NCBI GenBank assembly: GCA_048267165.1 | Contig: JBLWYD010000004.1 | Location: 72,605 to 136,604, forward strand | DNA length: 64,000 bases | DNA from: PGYR01 sp048267165 | Lineage (GTDB): Bacteria > Bacteroidota > Ignavibacteria > Kapaibacteriales > UBA2268 | Direction of reading: 5' to 3' | Shown here: in pieces, positions 34,111 through 43,286 of the stretch | Layout of the letters: every line of letters begins with the position of its first letter | How positions within the stretch are numbered: position 1 is the first letter of the stretch | Position numbers and translations under genes: made by a program | Notes under the pieces: model-generated | What the model was told of the DNA's origin: nothing | The model's database searches: none | Seen by the model: only the letters and a program-made list of their open reading frames with translations

Positions 34111-35485
34111 GGTCTTCATCTCCATGATGAGAAGGTTGAGCTCCTTCAGATACTGCTTTAATTTCAGCAATAGCTATAGAAGGTAAGAACCTTGTAAATA
34201 ATAATGTCAAAGTAAAGAACAATCCAAAACTTCCTAATAATATTGCAAAGTCAGTTATTGTAGGTCTATAGTATGCCCAACTTGATGGTAAGAAGTCTCT
34301 AGAAAGAGAAGTAACAACAATTACAAATCTCTCGAACCACATACCAACGTTTACGAATATTGCTATAATAAACATAGGAACTATACTTGTTCTTATTTTC
34401 TTAATCCAGAATAGTTGTGGAATAAATACGTTACAACTAAACATAGTCCAATATGCCCAAGAGTAAGGTCCAAAGGCTCTGTTGACGAATGTGAAATATT
34501 CGGGTTGACTACCAGAGTACCATGCTATGAAGAATTCCATAGAGTAAGCATAACCTACCATTGTACCTGTTAGTAATATAATCTTATTCATCGTTTCAAG
34601 TGTTTTCAAAGGAATTAGATCATCCATATCAAATACTTTTCTAATAACAATCAATGAGTTCTGAACCATCGCAAACCCTGAGAAAATCGCACCAGCTACA
34701 AAATATGGCGGGAAGATTGTTGTATGCCATCCTGGCAGGATAGATACAGCAAAGTCAAAGGATACAATAGTATGAACAGATAGTACAAGAGGAGTAGCAA
34801 GACCAGCAAGTATCAAATAAGTCATTTCATAATGTTGCCAATGTCTGTTTGAAAATCTCCATCCCAAACTAAAGATTGAATATATAACTTTCTTGATTTT
34901 ACCAGTTGCTCTATCTCTAAGTACTGCAAAATCAGGGATTAGACCTACATACCAGAACACTAATGATACTGTAAAGTATGTAGAAACTGCAAATACATCC
35001 CAAAGTAATGGTGAATTAAAGTTTACCCAAACGTCATGTTGATTTGGATATGGAAGCAAGTATACTGCTGCAACCCAAGGACGACCTGTATGGATAATTG
35101 GGAAAATCAGGGCCGTTATTACGGCAAAAATGGTCATCGCCTCAGCAAACCTTGCAATACCGTTTCTCCATCTTTGTCTAAGAAGAAATAATATTGCTGA
35201 AATTAAAGTTCCTGCGTGACCTATACCTACCCAGAATACGAAATTAACAATTGGCAATGCCCAACCTACTGGGTTATTATTACCCCAGAGACCAGTACCA
35301 TAATAAAATGATAATGCTATACCAATTGCTCCTATCAATAGCAACGTAGAAGTAAATCCAATTGCTATGAAAAATTTCTTATTCGGTAACCTGTCTAAGG
35401 GGGCGATGATTAAATCATCAATCTCTTTTAGAGATCTAGTACCCTGGACGTTTACTTCATTTTTTGTATAATCAATGGTGCTCAC
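34103..35485 (-). CDS. actC: Alternative complex III subunit ActC (NrfD/PsrC-like)
   Basis: Quinol-binding membrane subunit. The 460-residue protein begins with the cytoplasmic segment ending APLDRLPNKKFF and has ten helices containing the recognisable blocks VFWVGIGHAGTLISAILFL (near 95), HTGRPWVAAVYLLPYPNQ (near 130), SVHTIVSFDFAVSILPGWH (near 240) and RFVIVVTSLSRDFLPSSW (near 390). The start is GTG at 35485, within the actB end (14-base overlap); GGGAG (35492-35496) is six bases upstream and there is no ATG before the first helix. The C-terminus overlaps actDE. Confidence 0.94.
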   Translation of the reverse strand: MSTIDYTKNEVNVQGTRSLKEIDDLIIAPLDRLPNKKFFIAIGFTSTLLLIGAIGIALSFYYGTGLWGNNNPVGWALPIVNFVFWVGIGHAGTLISAILFLLRQRWRNGIARFAEAMTIFAVITALIFPIIHTGRPWVAAVYLLPYPNQHDVWVNFNSPLLWDVFAVSTYFTVSLVFWYVGLIPDFAVLRDRATGKIKKVIYSIFSLGWRFSNRHWQHYEMTYLILAGLATPLVLSVHTIVSFDFAVSILPGWHTTIFPPYFVAGAIFSGFAMVQNSLIVIRKVFDMDDLIPLKTLETMNKIILLTGTMVGYAYSMEFFIAWYSGSQPEYFTFVNRAFGPYSWAYWTMFSCNVFIPQLFWIKKIRTSIVPMFIIAIFVNVGMWFERFVIVVTSLSRDFLPSSWAYYRPTITDFAILLGSFGLFFTLTLLFTRFLPSIAIAEIKAVSEGAQPSHHGDEDHE

Positions 35486-38400
35486 TCTTCACTCCCAATG
35501 AATCTGAATTCCGTAATTTTGCTAAATATGTTACGTTCGGCTTAACATTCAAGTAATCTAATACATGGTAACCTAGATTGTGGTCTCTCATCATTGCTAC
35601 TCTTGAGTCTTTGTCATTTGCATTTCCAAACTCAATAGCATTAGCAGGACAAGCGTCTTGACAAGCTGTTGTTACATCAGATCCTTTTAATGTTCTTCCT
35701 TCTTCTTTTGCATTTTGTCTTGCTTGCGATATTCTTTGTACGCAGAATGTACATTTTTCCATAACCCCTCTAGCACGTATAGTAACTTCAGGATTCATCA
35801 TTATCTTAGTAGATTCTGTTTTATAATAGCCACTTGCTAAATTGTCTCTAAAGTCATAGAAATTAAATCTTCTAACTTTGTATGGACAGTTATTACCACA
35901 ATATCTAGTACCAACACAACGGTTATAAACCATTTGGTTAAGACCATCTTGACTGTGTGTAGTAGCAACTACTGGACAAACATTCTCGCATGGTGCATTG
36001 TCACAATGTTGACAAAGCATAGGTTGATTACTCATAATAGGATCTTCAGGTGTACCTGCAAAATACCTATCTATTCTCATCCACCCCATTTCACGTCCAA
36101 CGCCAACTTCTTCTTTACCTACTACTGGTATATTATTTTCTACATAACAAGCGATACTACAAGCATTACAACCGATACATTTGTTCATATCAATTGACAT
36201 AGCCCATTTCATATTGTTATATTCGAAATCCTTAGTTATGCTAAATACATCATGTGTATGTTCTTTTAGTACTTTCGGATTCTTCAAATATCCAGCTACA
36301 GTAGTTTCTTGTATTATACCTCTTGCACGAGCAAAAGTCTCATCACCACCAGTAACTTCACCTTCATGGTTCTTTCTTACATCGGTTCTTAAGAACTCGT
36401 CATCTAGAGCGTGGTGTTCTTGAGTAGCAACAAGTGTATATTTATTACCAGTAGGTTTTACAGTAGCTCCAGTGTATATCCATTTTGACAAACCTTTACT
36501 TGTCATAAATGGAGTAACATCGAAACCTACACCATTACCTATAGCACCACTATTTGTTCTACCGTAACCCAAATCAACTGCTACAACTTTCTCAGCCATA
36601 CCCGGTTGAATTAAAACTGGTAGATCTATTGCTTTACCATTAAGTACTACTTCTATCATATCGCCAATTTCTACATTCAATTCTTTTGCTGTAGCTGGTG
36701 ATATCATAGCACAATTATCCCAAGTGATTTTAGTTATTGGGTGAGCAGATTCTTGTAAGAACCCATTACCAGCATATCTACCATCTCTGATGAAATAATT
36801 TTCTTGAAGTATAACACTATAATTTGATTTATTTGTTGATTTGATTCCAGATACAGACCCAGGATTAACTTCTGTAGAAACAATCGATGTTTCATTGAAT
36901 GTTGTTACACCATCGTGTAAAGTAGCAAACCAAAATTCTTTGAAAGGAACAGCTCTATTTAAAGATGGGTAAATGTTTGTTTCCCAATTATTTTGCAGAT
37001 ATTTATGATAAATATCTTCAGTGTAATTTTCACCACCATTTAACCAATTCAGCAATATTGCTTCTCTTTGTCTAGTATCATATAGAGGTGCTATAACTGG
37101 TTGTTGTGTTGAAATAACGCCAGTTCTAATTTTAGCATCTCCCCATGATTCTATATCGTGGTTGATACCTAATACATAATTACTATTATTAGTTGTTTCA
37201 TTCTCAAATTCATTAAGAGAAACAACTGTTTTAACTTTCTTTAGATTTTCTGCTGTAAAGTGATGTGGTAAATGATAAGTTGGGTTAATATCAATATTAA
37301 TCAATACACCAACTTTACCATTTTTTACATCATTAGCTAAGTTAGCAATCTCATTATCAGTAGAAAGATTGAAAACGCTAAAGCTTGATTCGCTCTTTCT
37401 GTAAAGTTCACTTGCACCAATCAAATCATTCAAGTAATTGATTGCTACATGTATATCAATAGGTAATTGTTTACCACCGATTACAATTGCTTTACCAGTA
37501 TTGCTTTCTAAATCACTTAGTAATTTAGAAGCTGCTTCGTGTTTCCAATTATTTTCTTTTGCTAATGATTCCAATGATTTAAAGCCAGACATTGTCGGCT
37601 TACCTTGCTTAGATGCAAAGTGATTAACCAATGAAGCTACTACATCTAGGTAGTTTTCAGGTGTTAATCTTAATCTATAATCAGCATTTGAACCAGTTAA
37701 AGTATAAGACCCTTCAACTTGATAGAATCTACTATAACTTGTAGGATTCTCAAAGTCTCTGTTAGTTACAAATTGTCTAATGTTCTCATTAACATTACCA
37801 TCAGTTCCTAAGAAGTCTGAATCGATAGACAAAATTACAGAAGCTTTATCCAAATCTATTAGAGGGTAATTAGATCCACCAGTTGATTTGTTCCATGCAA
37901 TTTGCTTATTATTATCATTGAATAAATCAAAGCTATATACCTTTGTAGTTGGGTATTTTACTTTAAAGTCTTCAATTAACTTAGCATAAGTTGGTGAAAC
38001 TATTTTACCAGTGAAAATAGCTATTTCTTTTCCAGAGCTAGAAGCAGAATTAAGAGATTGAATTATCTCTTTGTCAACTACTTTCCAATCTGAATCAACT
38101 AGTTTATCGCCCTGAGCTTTTCTTGGTCTTTGTAAGCGGCTAGGGTCATACATATCTAATATTCTAGCAATCCCATTCGAATCCAATTTACCTTTCGATA
38201 TTGGATGTTGTGGGTTACCTTCTATTAGAATAGGTCTTCCTTCTCGTGCCTTTACTAAAATACCTTGACCTGAACCATCACTAGTAAGAGTCGAAGCATA
38301 GTAATTAGCTATACCCGGAATTACTTCTTCTGGTTTAACTGCGTAAGGTACTATCTCACCTTTATCTCGGTAATCAGTACAAGACGCCATCACCAAAGCT

Positions 38401-38627
38401 GATGAAGCAGACATAAGAGCCATGAATTTCCTTCTAGACACTTTAGATTTCGAACCAATATCGAAATTCTCAGCCCCTTCAGCAAATTCATTTGCTTTTA
38501 CTTTTAATTGATTATCAGAGCTAGTATTGTTATATTCATCTAAGCTTCTCCAGTGTGAGGGCTTTGATTCTGACTTAACAACTGGTAAATCAATTTGGTT
38601 TTTATTTTTATCCACTGAGTTATTCAT
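35472..38627 (-). CDS. actB: Alternative complex III subunit ActB (iron-sulfur, molybdopterin-oxidoreductase-like)
   Basis: Largest subunit (1051 residues), exported by the Tat pathway. Near residue 63 is SRRKFMALMSASS followed by MASC, a Tat signal with a near-lipobox, in keeping with the lipid-anchored ActB of studied complexes. Residues about 100-780 are a molybdopterin-oxidoreductase-like body that in this family lacks the cofactor. Residues about 815-1000 carry 15 cysteines: CIGCNACSIAC, CQHCDNAPCENVC, CVGTRYCGNNC and CTFC with ACQDAC. Fifteen matches three [4Fe-4S] plus one [3Fe-4S] cluster. Electrons from quinol probably pass along these to the ActA/ActE haems. It follows the small Tat-like gene by five bases. 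Confidence 0.95.
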   Translation of the reverse strand: MNNSVDKNKNQIDLPVVKSESKPSHWRSLDEYNNTSSDNQLKVKANEFAEGAENFDIGSKSKVSRRKFMALMSASSALVMASCTDYRDKGEIVPYAVKPEEVIPGIANYYASTLTSDGSGQGILVKAREGRPILIEGNPQHPISKGKLDSNGIARILDMYDPSRLQRPRKAQGDKLVDSDWKVVDKEIIQSLNSASSSGKEIAIFTGKIVSPTYAKLIEDFKVKYPTTKVYSFDLFNDNNKQIAWNKSTGGSNYPLIDLDKASVILSIDSDFLGTDGNVNENIRQFVTNRDFENPTSYSRFYQVEGSYTLTGSNADYRLRLTPENYLDVVASLVNHFASKQGKPTMSGFKSLESLAKENNWKHEAASKLLSDLESNTGKAIVIGGKQLPIDIHVAINYLNDLIGASELYRKSESSFSVFNLSTDNEIANLANDVKNGKVGVLINIDINPTYHLPHHFTAENLKKVKTVVSLNEFENETTNNSNYVLGINHDIESWGDAKIRTGVISTQQPVIAPLYDTRQREAILLNWLNGGENYTEDIYHKYLQNNWETNIYPSLNRAVPFKEFWFATLHDGVTTFNETSIVSTEVNPGSVSGIKSTNKSNYSVILQENYFIRDGRYAGNGFLQESAHPITKITWDNCAMISPATAKELNVEIGDMIEVVLNGKAIDLPVLIQPGMAEKVVAVDLGYGRTNSGAIGNGVGFDVTPFMTSKGLSKWIYTGATVKPTGNKYTLVATQEHHALDDEFLRTDVRKNHEGEVTGGDETFARARGIIQETTVAGYLKNPKVLKEHTHDVFSITKDFEYNNMKWAMSIDMNKCIGCNACSIACYVENNIPVVGKEEVGVGREMGWMRIDRYFAGTPEDPIMSNQPMLCQHCDNAPCENVCPVVATTHSQDGLNQMVYNRCVGTRYCGNNCPYKVRRFNFYDFRDNLASGYYKTESTKIMMNPEVTIRARGVMEKCTFCVQRISQARQNAKEEGRTLKGSDVTTACQDACPANAIEFGNANDKDSRVAMMRDHNLGYHVLDYLNVKPNVTYLAKLRNSDSLGVKSEHH
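35492..35496 (-). promoter_or_regulatory. Ribosome binding site for the actC GTG start
   Basis: GGGAG on the minus strand, six bases before GTG (35485-35483), inside the 3' end of actB. It decides the actC start in the absence of any nearby ATG. Confidence 0.65.
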
Positions 38628-38632
38628 TTAGC

Positions 38633-38818
38633 TTAACCCTTTTTTGTTCTTTTAACAGATTGTGGGTGAATTTTTACTTCTAATTTAGAGTTATCTTTAT
38701 TTGTATTTTCTGAGATAACATTGGCAATCATATTCTTGGGCGTAGCCAAAGAAGTAAGAGTGACGCCAACAGCACCAGCACCAAACAACTTAAAGAATTT
38801 TCTTTTATTATTATTCAT
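38633..38818 (-). CDS. Small Tat-like signal peptide protein between actA and actB
   Basis: A 61-residue protein: MNNNKRKFFKLFGAGAVGV, then a hydrophobic stretch, and a basic end SVKRTKKG. The n-region KRKFFK followed by a Gly/Ala-rich hydrophobic core is a Tat-type signal with Lys in place of the first Arg. The form resembles the tiny signal-only proteins encoded beside formate dehydrogenases (FdhX-like). The ATG at 38818 is preferred to a TTG at 38830. It lies 14 bases after actA and 5 before actB, so it is surely cotranscribed. I infer a role as a small complex subunit or in maturation/export of ActB; function is unknown. Confidence 0.7.
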   Translation of the reverse strand: MNNNKRKFFKLFGAGAVGVTLTSLATPKNMIANVISENTNKDNSKLEVKIHPQSVKRTKKG

Positions 38819-38832
38819 AATTATTTCCAATA

Positions 38833-39405
38833 TTATCTATGACAAGCACTACAATCTTCAGGACCCTTCTTCACTTTATCAGCTAAATATGGCATCTTTT
38901 CATGAGGAGCTCTGTGGCAACTCAAACAATTAGCCATATTAAAAGCATGTACCTGCTCAATTTTATCCATAGAAGCTACATCGCCATGGCATGATGCACA
39001 TTCGATGTCAGCGTTTACGTGAGCACTGTGATTGAAGTAAGCATATTCGGGTACTTGGTGAACTCGTTTCCAAGGAATCGCTTCACCAGACTCGTAGTAT
39101 TTTGTTAATTTCTTGATTTCAGGGCTGTCAGTTTTTGCCATTGTATGACAATTCATACAAGTGCTTGCTTGTGGAACAACCGCATGTCGCGATTTTTCAA
39201 CACCTACGTGACAGTATTGACAATCAATTGCCATTTCCCCAGCATGTAGTTTATGCGAGAAGTTAATAGGTTGATCAGGTTTGTACCCAACCCCATCTCG
39301 TTCAGAACGAGATACGTAGAAAGTGATTGCGAACGAAATAAGAATTACCAATATAGTTATTGGCAGTCTAACTCTTAGTCCGTAGTCCAGAACTGATTTT
39401 TTCAC
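38833..39405 (-). CDS. actA: Alternative complex III subunit ActA, pentahaem cytochrome c
   Basis: Periplasmic multihaem subunit anchored by an N-terminal helix (about 12-30). The 190-residue protein has exactly five CxxCH sites: CQYCH (near 62), CMNCH, CASCH, CLSCH and CSACH (near 185), with extra His residues (FSHKLHAGEM, YFNHSAHV) as distal ligands; this is the class III-like pattern of ActA. The start is GTG at 39405 with AGGAA a few bases upstream. It is the first gene of the 15-kb respiratory operon; the 237-base gap to glmM must hold its promoter. Confidence 0.95.
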   Translation of the reverse strand: MKKSVLDYGLRVRLPITILVILISFAITFYVSRSERDGVGYKPDQPINFSHKLHAGEMAIDCQYCHVGVEKSRHAVVPQASTCMNCHTMAKTDSPEIKKLTKYYESGEAIPWKRVHQVPEYAYFNHSAHVNADIECASCHGDVASMDKIEQVHAFNMANCLSCHRAPHEKMPYLADKVKKGPEDCSACHR

Positions 39406-39642
39406 GTTATTCCTAATTACTATTAAAAATAATTTTTCACTGTTTCGTCTATAATTCTATAAACTTTTTTTAACAGCGTATTTATAACAACTGTAAAATT
39501 AAAATAATAAATTTGAATACAAAACCTTTTATAATAATATAATTGCTTTCTTATATAAGACCGTATAAAACCTATTTACGGACATTGTTGTATTATAAAC
39601 AGATAAGTATAGTTTCAAGCAATTAATTAATTTTCAACAAAT

Positions 39643-41025
39643 CTATAAATAATCTTCTAAAATTGTTTCAAACTCCACAAATAATTCTTTTGTTCGTATT
39701 TCAGTGTTACTTTCTGCTATAATTCTGACTATTGGTTCTGTATTAGAACCTCTGATATGAACCCAATTGTTCTCATTGAGTACTATACGAATTCCATCTT
39801 CAATGTTTATATTTAGATCTTTATATTTATCTATTAGCTTCTTAATTATTGAAGCTGGGTTGTTGCTAACTTCAACTTTGCCTTTTATCATGAAAACTGT
39901 AGGTAACAAATCTGATAATTCACTTATAATTGTATTTGATTTAGCTACATAGTCTAACAAAAGTATTATACCTACTAATGAATCACGTCCATAATGGATA
40001 TGAGGAAGTATCACTCCTCCACTACCTTCTCCACCAATTACCGATTTATTCTCTTTCATCTTGTCAACTACATTTATCTCCCCTACTGCGGATCTTTCAA
40101 CTACTGCACCGTATTGTTCGGCAATTTTTTCAACCATACCACTAGTACTAAGGTTAACTGAGATAACTTTCTTATAATCTTTACTTAATAGCATATCATT
40201 TTCTAATACTGACTTAACAGCAATTGCTATTGTTTTTTCTTCACCTATAGGTAAGCCATTTTCATCAATAATTACTAGTCTGTCAGCATCAGGATCAACG
40301 GCTATCCCTAAATCAGCATTATTTTCAATAACAGATTGTGATAATTGTGTTAGATTCTCTGTAATTGGTTCTGGCGTATGTGGGAATACACCTGTATTGT
40401 CAGCGAATAGTTCGATTACCTCACACCCAAGCTCTCTTAATAATCTGGGTACGAATAGTGAGCCAGATGCGTTTACTGCATCTACTACGACTTTGTATTT
40501 CATTCTTTGAAAATACGACTTAATAGATAAAATATCAAAATAACCAGAATTCACAATTGAATCTATATGTACTTGAACGGAATCGATATTCTCTATAACT
40601 GAGCTGTTGTTAGGGTTAACAGAGTAAGTTATATAATCACTATCAAATAGTGCCCAAAATTTCTCATTTTCTTCTTTATTGAGGAATACACCATCTCTAT
40701 TCAAGAATTTTAACCCATTCCATATTTCAGGATTATGTGAAGCTGTAATAGATATACCACCAACTGCATCTGTTTTCTCTGTTAATAGTTGGACTGTAGG
40801 TGTAGGACAAATATCTAAGTACTTGACATTTCTTCCACATGCTATAATAGTAGAACAAACCAAATCAGCTATCCATCTGCCTGAAGGTCTTCCATCTCTC
40901 CCTACTACTATTTCACCATTTGGTAGAGTGTTGCAATAAGCAGCGACGTATTTAGTCAGTATATCTGGTCTTAAGCCATCATTTAAAGTTGCTCTGATAC
41001 CAGAGATAGATCTTATTATTGGCAT
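39643..41025 (-). CDS. glmM: Phosphoglucosamine mutase (phosphohexomutase)
   Basis: Alpha-D-phosphohexomutase of 460 residues that most likely converts glucosamine-6-phosphate to the 1-phosphate for peptidoglycan and LPS precursors. Family landmarks: ISGIRATL at the N-terminus, the phosphoserine motif GGISITASHNPEIWNG near 95, the metal loop DPDADRLVII near 240, the sugar-binding GEGSGGVI near 330 and the phosphate-binding RGSNTEPIVRI near 425. Phosphomannomutase activity cannot be excluded. A possible -7 element (TAACTTTG, 41065-41058) lies upstream. It is divergent from the DoxX gene. Confidence 0.88.
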   Translation of the reverse strand: MPIIRSISGIRATLNDGLRPDILTKYVAAYCNTLPNGEIVVGRDGRPSGRWIADLVCSTIIACGRNVKYLDICPTPTVQLLTEKTDAVGGISITASHNPEIWNGLKFLNRDGVFLNKEENEKFWALFDSDYITYSVNPNNSSVIENIDSVQVHIDSIVNSGYFDILSIKSYFQRMKYKVVVDAVNASGSLFVPRLLRELGCEVIELFADNTGVFPHTPEPITENLTQLSQSVIENNADLGIAVDPDADRLVIIDENGLPIGEEKTIAIAVKSVLENDMLLSKDYKKVISVNLSTSGMVEKIAEQYGAVVERSAVGEINVVDKMKENKSVIGGEGSGGVILPHIHYGRDSLVGIILLLDYVAKSNTIISELSDLLPTVFMIKGKVEVSNNPASIIKKLIDKYKDLNINIEDGIRIVLNENNWVHIRGSNTEPIVRIIAESNTEIRTKELFVEFETILEDYL

Positions 41026-41057
41026 TTGATTATTTCAATTATTATTTTTAAATTACT

Positions 41058-41065
41058 CAAAGTTA
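41058..41065 (-). promoter_or_regulatory. Possible -7 element for glmM
   Basis: TAACTTTG on the minus strand matches TAnnTTTG, with a predicted start about 25 bases before the ATG. No TTG at the proper distance was found. Confidence 0.25.
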
Positions 41066-41091
41066 ACACTTACAAATCAAAGTAAAAAGAT

Positions 41092-41529
41092 ATGAGAAAA
41101 TTAATAGATAACCCTATTTTAATACTAGTAATTAGAACATTCATCGGTATTTTATTTATTTTCTATGGAGTTGCCAAGATAGCAGATCCATCACAATTCG
41201 CAAATGAAATCGGGAATTATGGGATGACTCCAGACTTTCTAACGCATCTTATGGCATTGGTGCTACCATGGGCAGAGATGATAGTTGGAGTTCTTTTACT
41301 ATTCGGTATCTATCAAAATGAGAATGGGCTTCTAGCTACCCTTATGTTAATTATGTTCACTTTCGGAGTTGTCTTTGCTTTCGCTAGTGGTTTAGACATT
41401 AGCTGTGGATGTTCTGGAGGAAATGCTCAGCAAAAAGTTGGTTGGATGAAAATAATAGAAAACCTAGGACTGATACTACTAACGACAATAGTAACCGTTA
41501 CTAACTCCAAGAAATTTATATTAAAATAG
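41092..41529 (+). CDS. DoxX/MauE-like membrane protein
   Basis: A 145-residue protein with four membrane helices and the pattern of the DoxX family (ILVIRTFIGILFIFYGVAKI near residue 10, LPWAEMIVGVLLLFGI near 58, a conserved cysteine pair in ISCGCSGGN near 105). In related MauE/DoxX proteins such cysteines suggest thiol-redox activity in the membrane. It is followed after nine bases by comF. The function is not known; it could help disulfide metabolism or oxygen-related quinone chemistry. Confidence 0.8.
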   Translation: MRKLIDNPILILVIRTFIGILFIFYGVAKIADPSQFANEIGNYGMTPDFLTHLMALVLPWAEMIVGVLLLFGIYQNENGLLATLMLIMFTFGVVFAFASGLDISCGCSGGNAQQKVGWMKIIENLGLILLTTIVTVTNSKKFILK

Positions 41530-41538
41530 AGACTTAGA

Positions 41539-42225
41539 ATGTCAGGTATATTGGATAAGTTTCTGAATATGATTAATCCTGATGAATGCCTTATATCAGG
41601 AGATATACTTCCTGATGAAAGAGAGTATAGATACATAAGCTCTGATAAATTATTGGAGCTCTCCCCTCCTCCTCATCCTTTGATAATTAGAGACAGATTA
41701 CTCTCTGAATATAGTGCCGATGAGTTAGCTATAAGTAAAATCATATCCCTTTTTAAGATTAATGAAAATGTTAATGTTCTGAACCCTATTCATAAATTCA
41801 AGTATATGGGGATTACGCAAATAGGATTCGAGTTTGGTGAAATGCTTTCCAAAATAATTGATCCTAACGAATATGATTTGATTATACCAATACCTATACA
41901 TCATGCTAGAAAAAGAGAAAGAGGATTCAATCAATCTGAAGTAATTGGAAATAGTATTAGTAAAATGACTTCAGTACCATTAAGTATTAATTCATTAATC
42001 AGAACAAAATACACCTACTCGCAAGCAAAACTAAATAGAGAAGAACGAAAATCTAATCTGTTAGAGAAGTTCAAAGTTGTAGAAAAAGAGATTGTATTTA
42101 ACAAGAGAGTATTGCTAATAGATGATGTGTTAACAACTGGCACAACAGCTAACCATTGTGCCGAGATATTATTAAAAGCAGGAGCTAGAAGGGTTGATTT
42201 GGCTGTGATAGCCGTATCTTATTGA
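41539..42225 (+). CDS. ComF-family phosphoribosyltransferase-like protein
   Basis: A 228-residue protein of the ComF/ComFC group, linked with natural DNA uptake in other bacteria. The C-terminal phosphoribosyltransferase domain is complete: IIPIPIHHARKRERGFNQSE near residue 115 and the PRPP loop VLLIDDVLTTGTTANHC near 193. The N-terminal four-cysteine zinc finger usual in ComF is reduced to one Cys (NPDECLISGD), so the finger has been lost. It follows doxX and its 3' end overlaps the convergent lipoprotein gene by seven bases. Confidence 0.87.
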   Translation: MSGILDKFLNMINPDECLISGDILPDEREYRYISSDKLLELSPPPHPLIIRDRLLSEYSADELAISKIISLFKINENVNVLNPIHKFKYMGITQIGFEFGEMLSKIIDPNEYDLIIPIPIHHARKRERGFNQSEVIGNSISKMTSVPLSINSLIRTKYTYSQAKLNREERKSNLLEKFKVVEKEIVFNKRVLLIDDVLTTGTTANHCAEILLKAGARRVDLAVIAVSY

Positions 42226-43286
42226 ATCTTTGTTCCTCTAGCAGAATCAGGTACGCAAAGAGTAGTAGCATCCCCTATAGTTTTCAAGAACGTAGCGTCT
42301 TTCAAATCTGAATCACAGAATGAAGTACCCGTCAAATCTGAATAATCAAATTTGCACCATTCGAAAGTTGAGTTTGTAAAATTATTATTTCTAAGAGTTG
42401 AATTAGATAAATTACAAGCAAACATCTCACCTTTATTCAATTGACAATCTTCTATTATACTATTTGATAGATCGCAATCATAAAAATTGGTGAAATTTAG
42501 ATTCGCATTTCTTATCTTTATACCTTTGGCCGTAGTTAAATTAAAACTAGCATGTCTCAAATCACGCGGTGAGTCGAATAATGTATAAGACATATCTGCC
42601 GTATCAGCTTTAGTTGAAAGGAAGCTTACATAATTCAATACGCTATACTTAAGATTTGCACCTTGTAAATTAGAATTTTGGAAATCAGCACTAGTGAAAT
42701 TAATTCTGTCCAATTGGAAATTACTAAAATCTGCATCTTTCAATCTACAATCTATACACTCATCTTCAGTAATAATAGAGAAAATAACATCATTATTGGC
42801 ATTATAAACAGCAAAAGTACTAATAGTGTCGTAATCAGGTTTATAGAATATCTTTCTAACACCTTTTTCTACTTTTAGATTCTTTACACTAAGCGTATAA
42901 GTTCCGGGTTCAGCAGCAAATGTTACAGATTCGTAAGGACGAGTCAAGTTAAAAATCTCATTGTTGGTTGGGCTTAAGAGCTTAACTTCTATCGAATCAA
43001 CATTACCTAATCTATAAGTATATGTGTATTTCTCAAGAAATTCAATCTTTGTCTTATCTGTTCCTTTTATATCAGAATCATAACGATCAACTGTATCATC
43101 ATTTATAGATTCTAGTTGAAACAAATAAACACCTTTTTTCTCAATATTTCTATCTGGATTATTATAATCAGTTAATTCATTACCTGCTCTATCATTATAA
43201 TTAATTTTGCCAATTCCAGCTACTTCACAAGAATTAACTAATATAACTAATGATATTGCGGCCAATATTTTTAGTAGCGTTTCCAA
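42219..43286 (-). CDS. Pentapeptide-repeat lipoprotein
   Basis: A 355-residue predicted lipoprotein: a short hydrophobic signal ending LVNSC (lipobox) near residue 20, a beta-rich middle (about 25-185), then a pentapeptide-repeat region (about 190-340) of A(D/N)LxX units such as ADFQNSNLQGANLKYS and CNLSNSTLRNNNF, which fold as a right-handed quadrilateral helix. The start is TTG at 43286, 16 bases inside the upstream parvulin gene, and no ATG precedes the lipobox. It is the last gene after two parvulin chaperone genes, so an envelope role is likely; its binding partner is unknown. Confidence 0.78.
   Translation of the reverse strand: METLLKILAAISLVILVNSCEVAGIGKINYNDRAGNELTDYNNPDRNIEKKGVYLFQLESINDDTVDRYDSDIKGTDKTKIEFLEKYTYTYRLGNVDSIEVKLLSPTNNEIFNLTRPYESVTFAAEPGTYTLSVKNLKVEKGVRKIFYKPDYDTISTFAVYNANNDVIFSIITEDECIDCRLKDADFSNFQLDRINFTSADFQNSNLQGANLKYSVLNYVSFLSTKADTADMSYTLFDSPRDLRHASFNLTTAKGIKIRNANLNFTNFYDCDLSNSIIEDCQLNKGEMFACNLSNSTLRNNNFTNSTFEWCKFDYSDLTGTSFCDSDLKDATFLKTIGDATTLCVPDSARGTKIQ

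Noticed and set aside
34111..34170. Extended N-terminus for the ActD-ActE fusion
   Set aside because: The extra 20 residues lie within actC and do not resemble the ActD start; the ATG at 34110 gives the family N-terminus.
39562..39582. CCGTA/TACGG hairpin between actA and glmM as a glmM terminator
   Set aside because: Five-base arms, long loop and no T-tract.
39638..39645. TAGATTTG on the minus strand as a promoter for the respiratory operon
   Set aside because: It lies on the glmM stop codon, 230 bases from actA, with a TTG 23 bases away; a chance match in AT-rich DNA is as likely.
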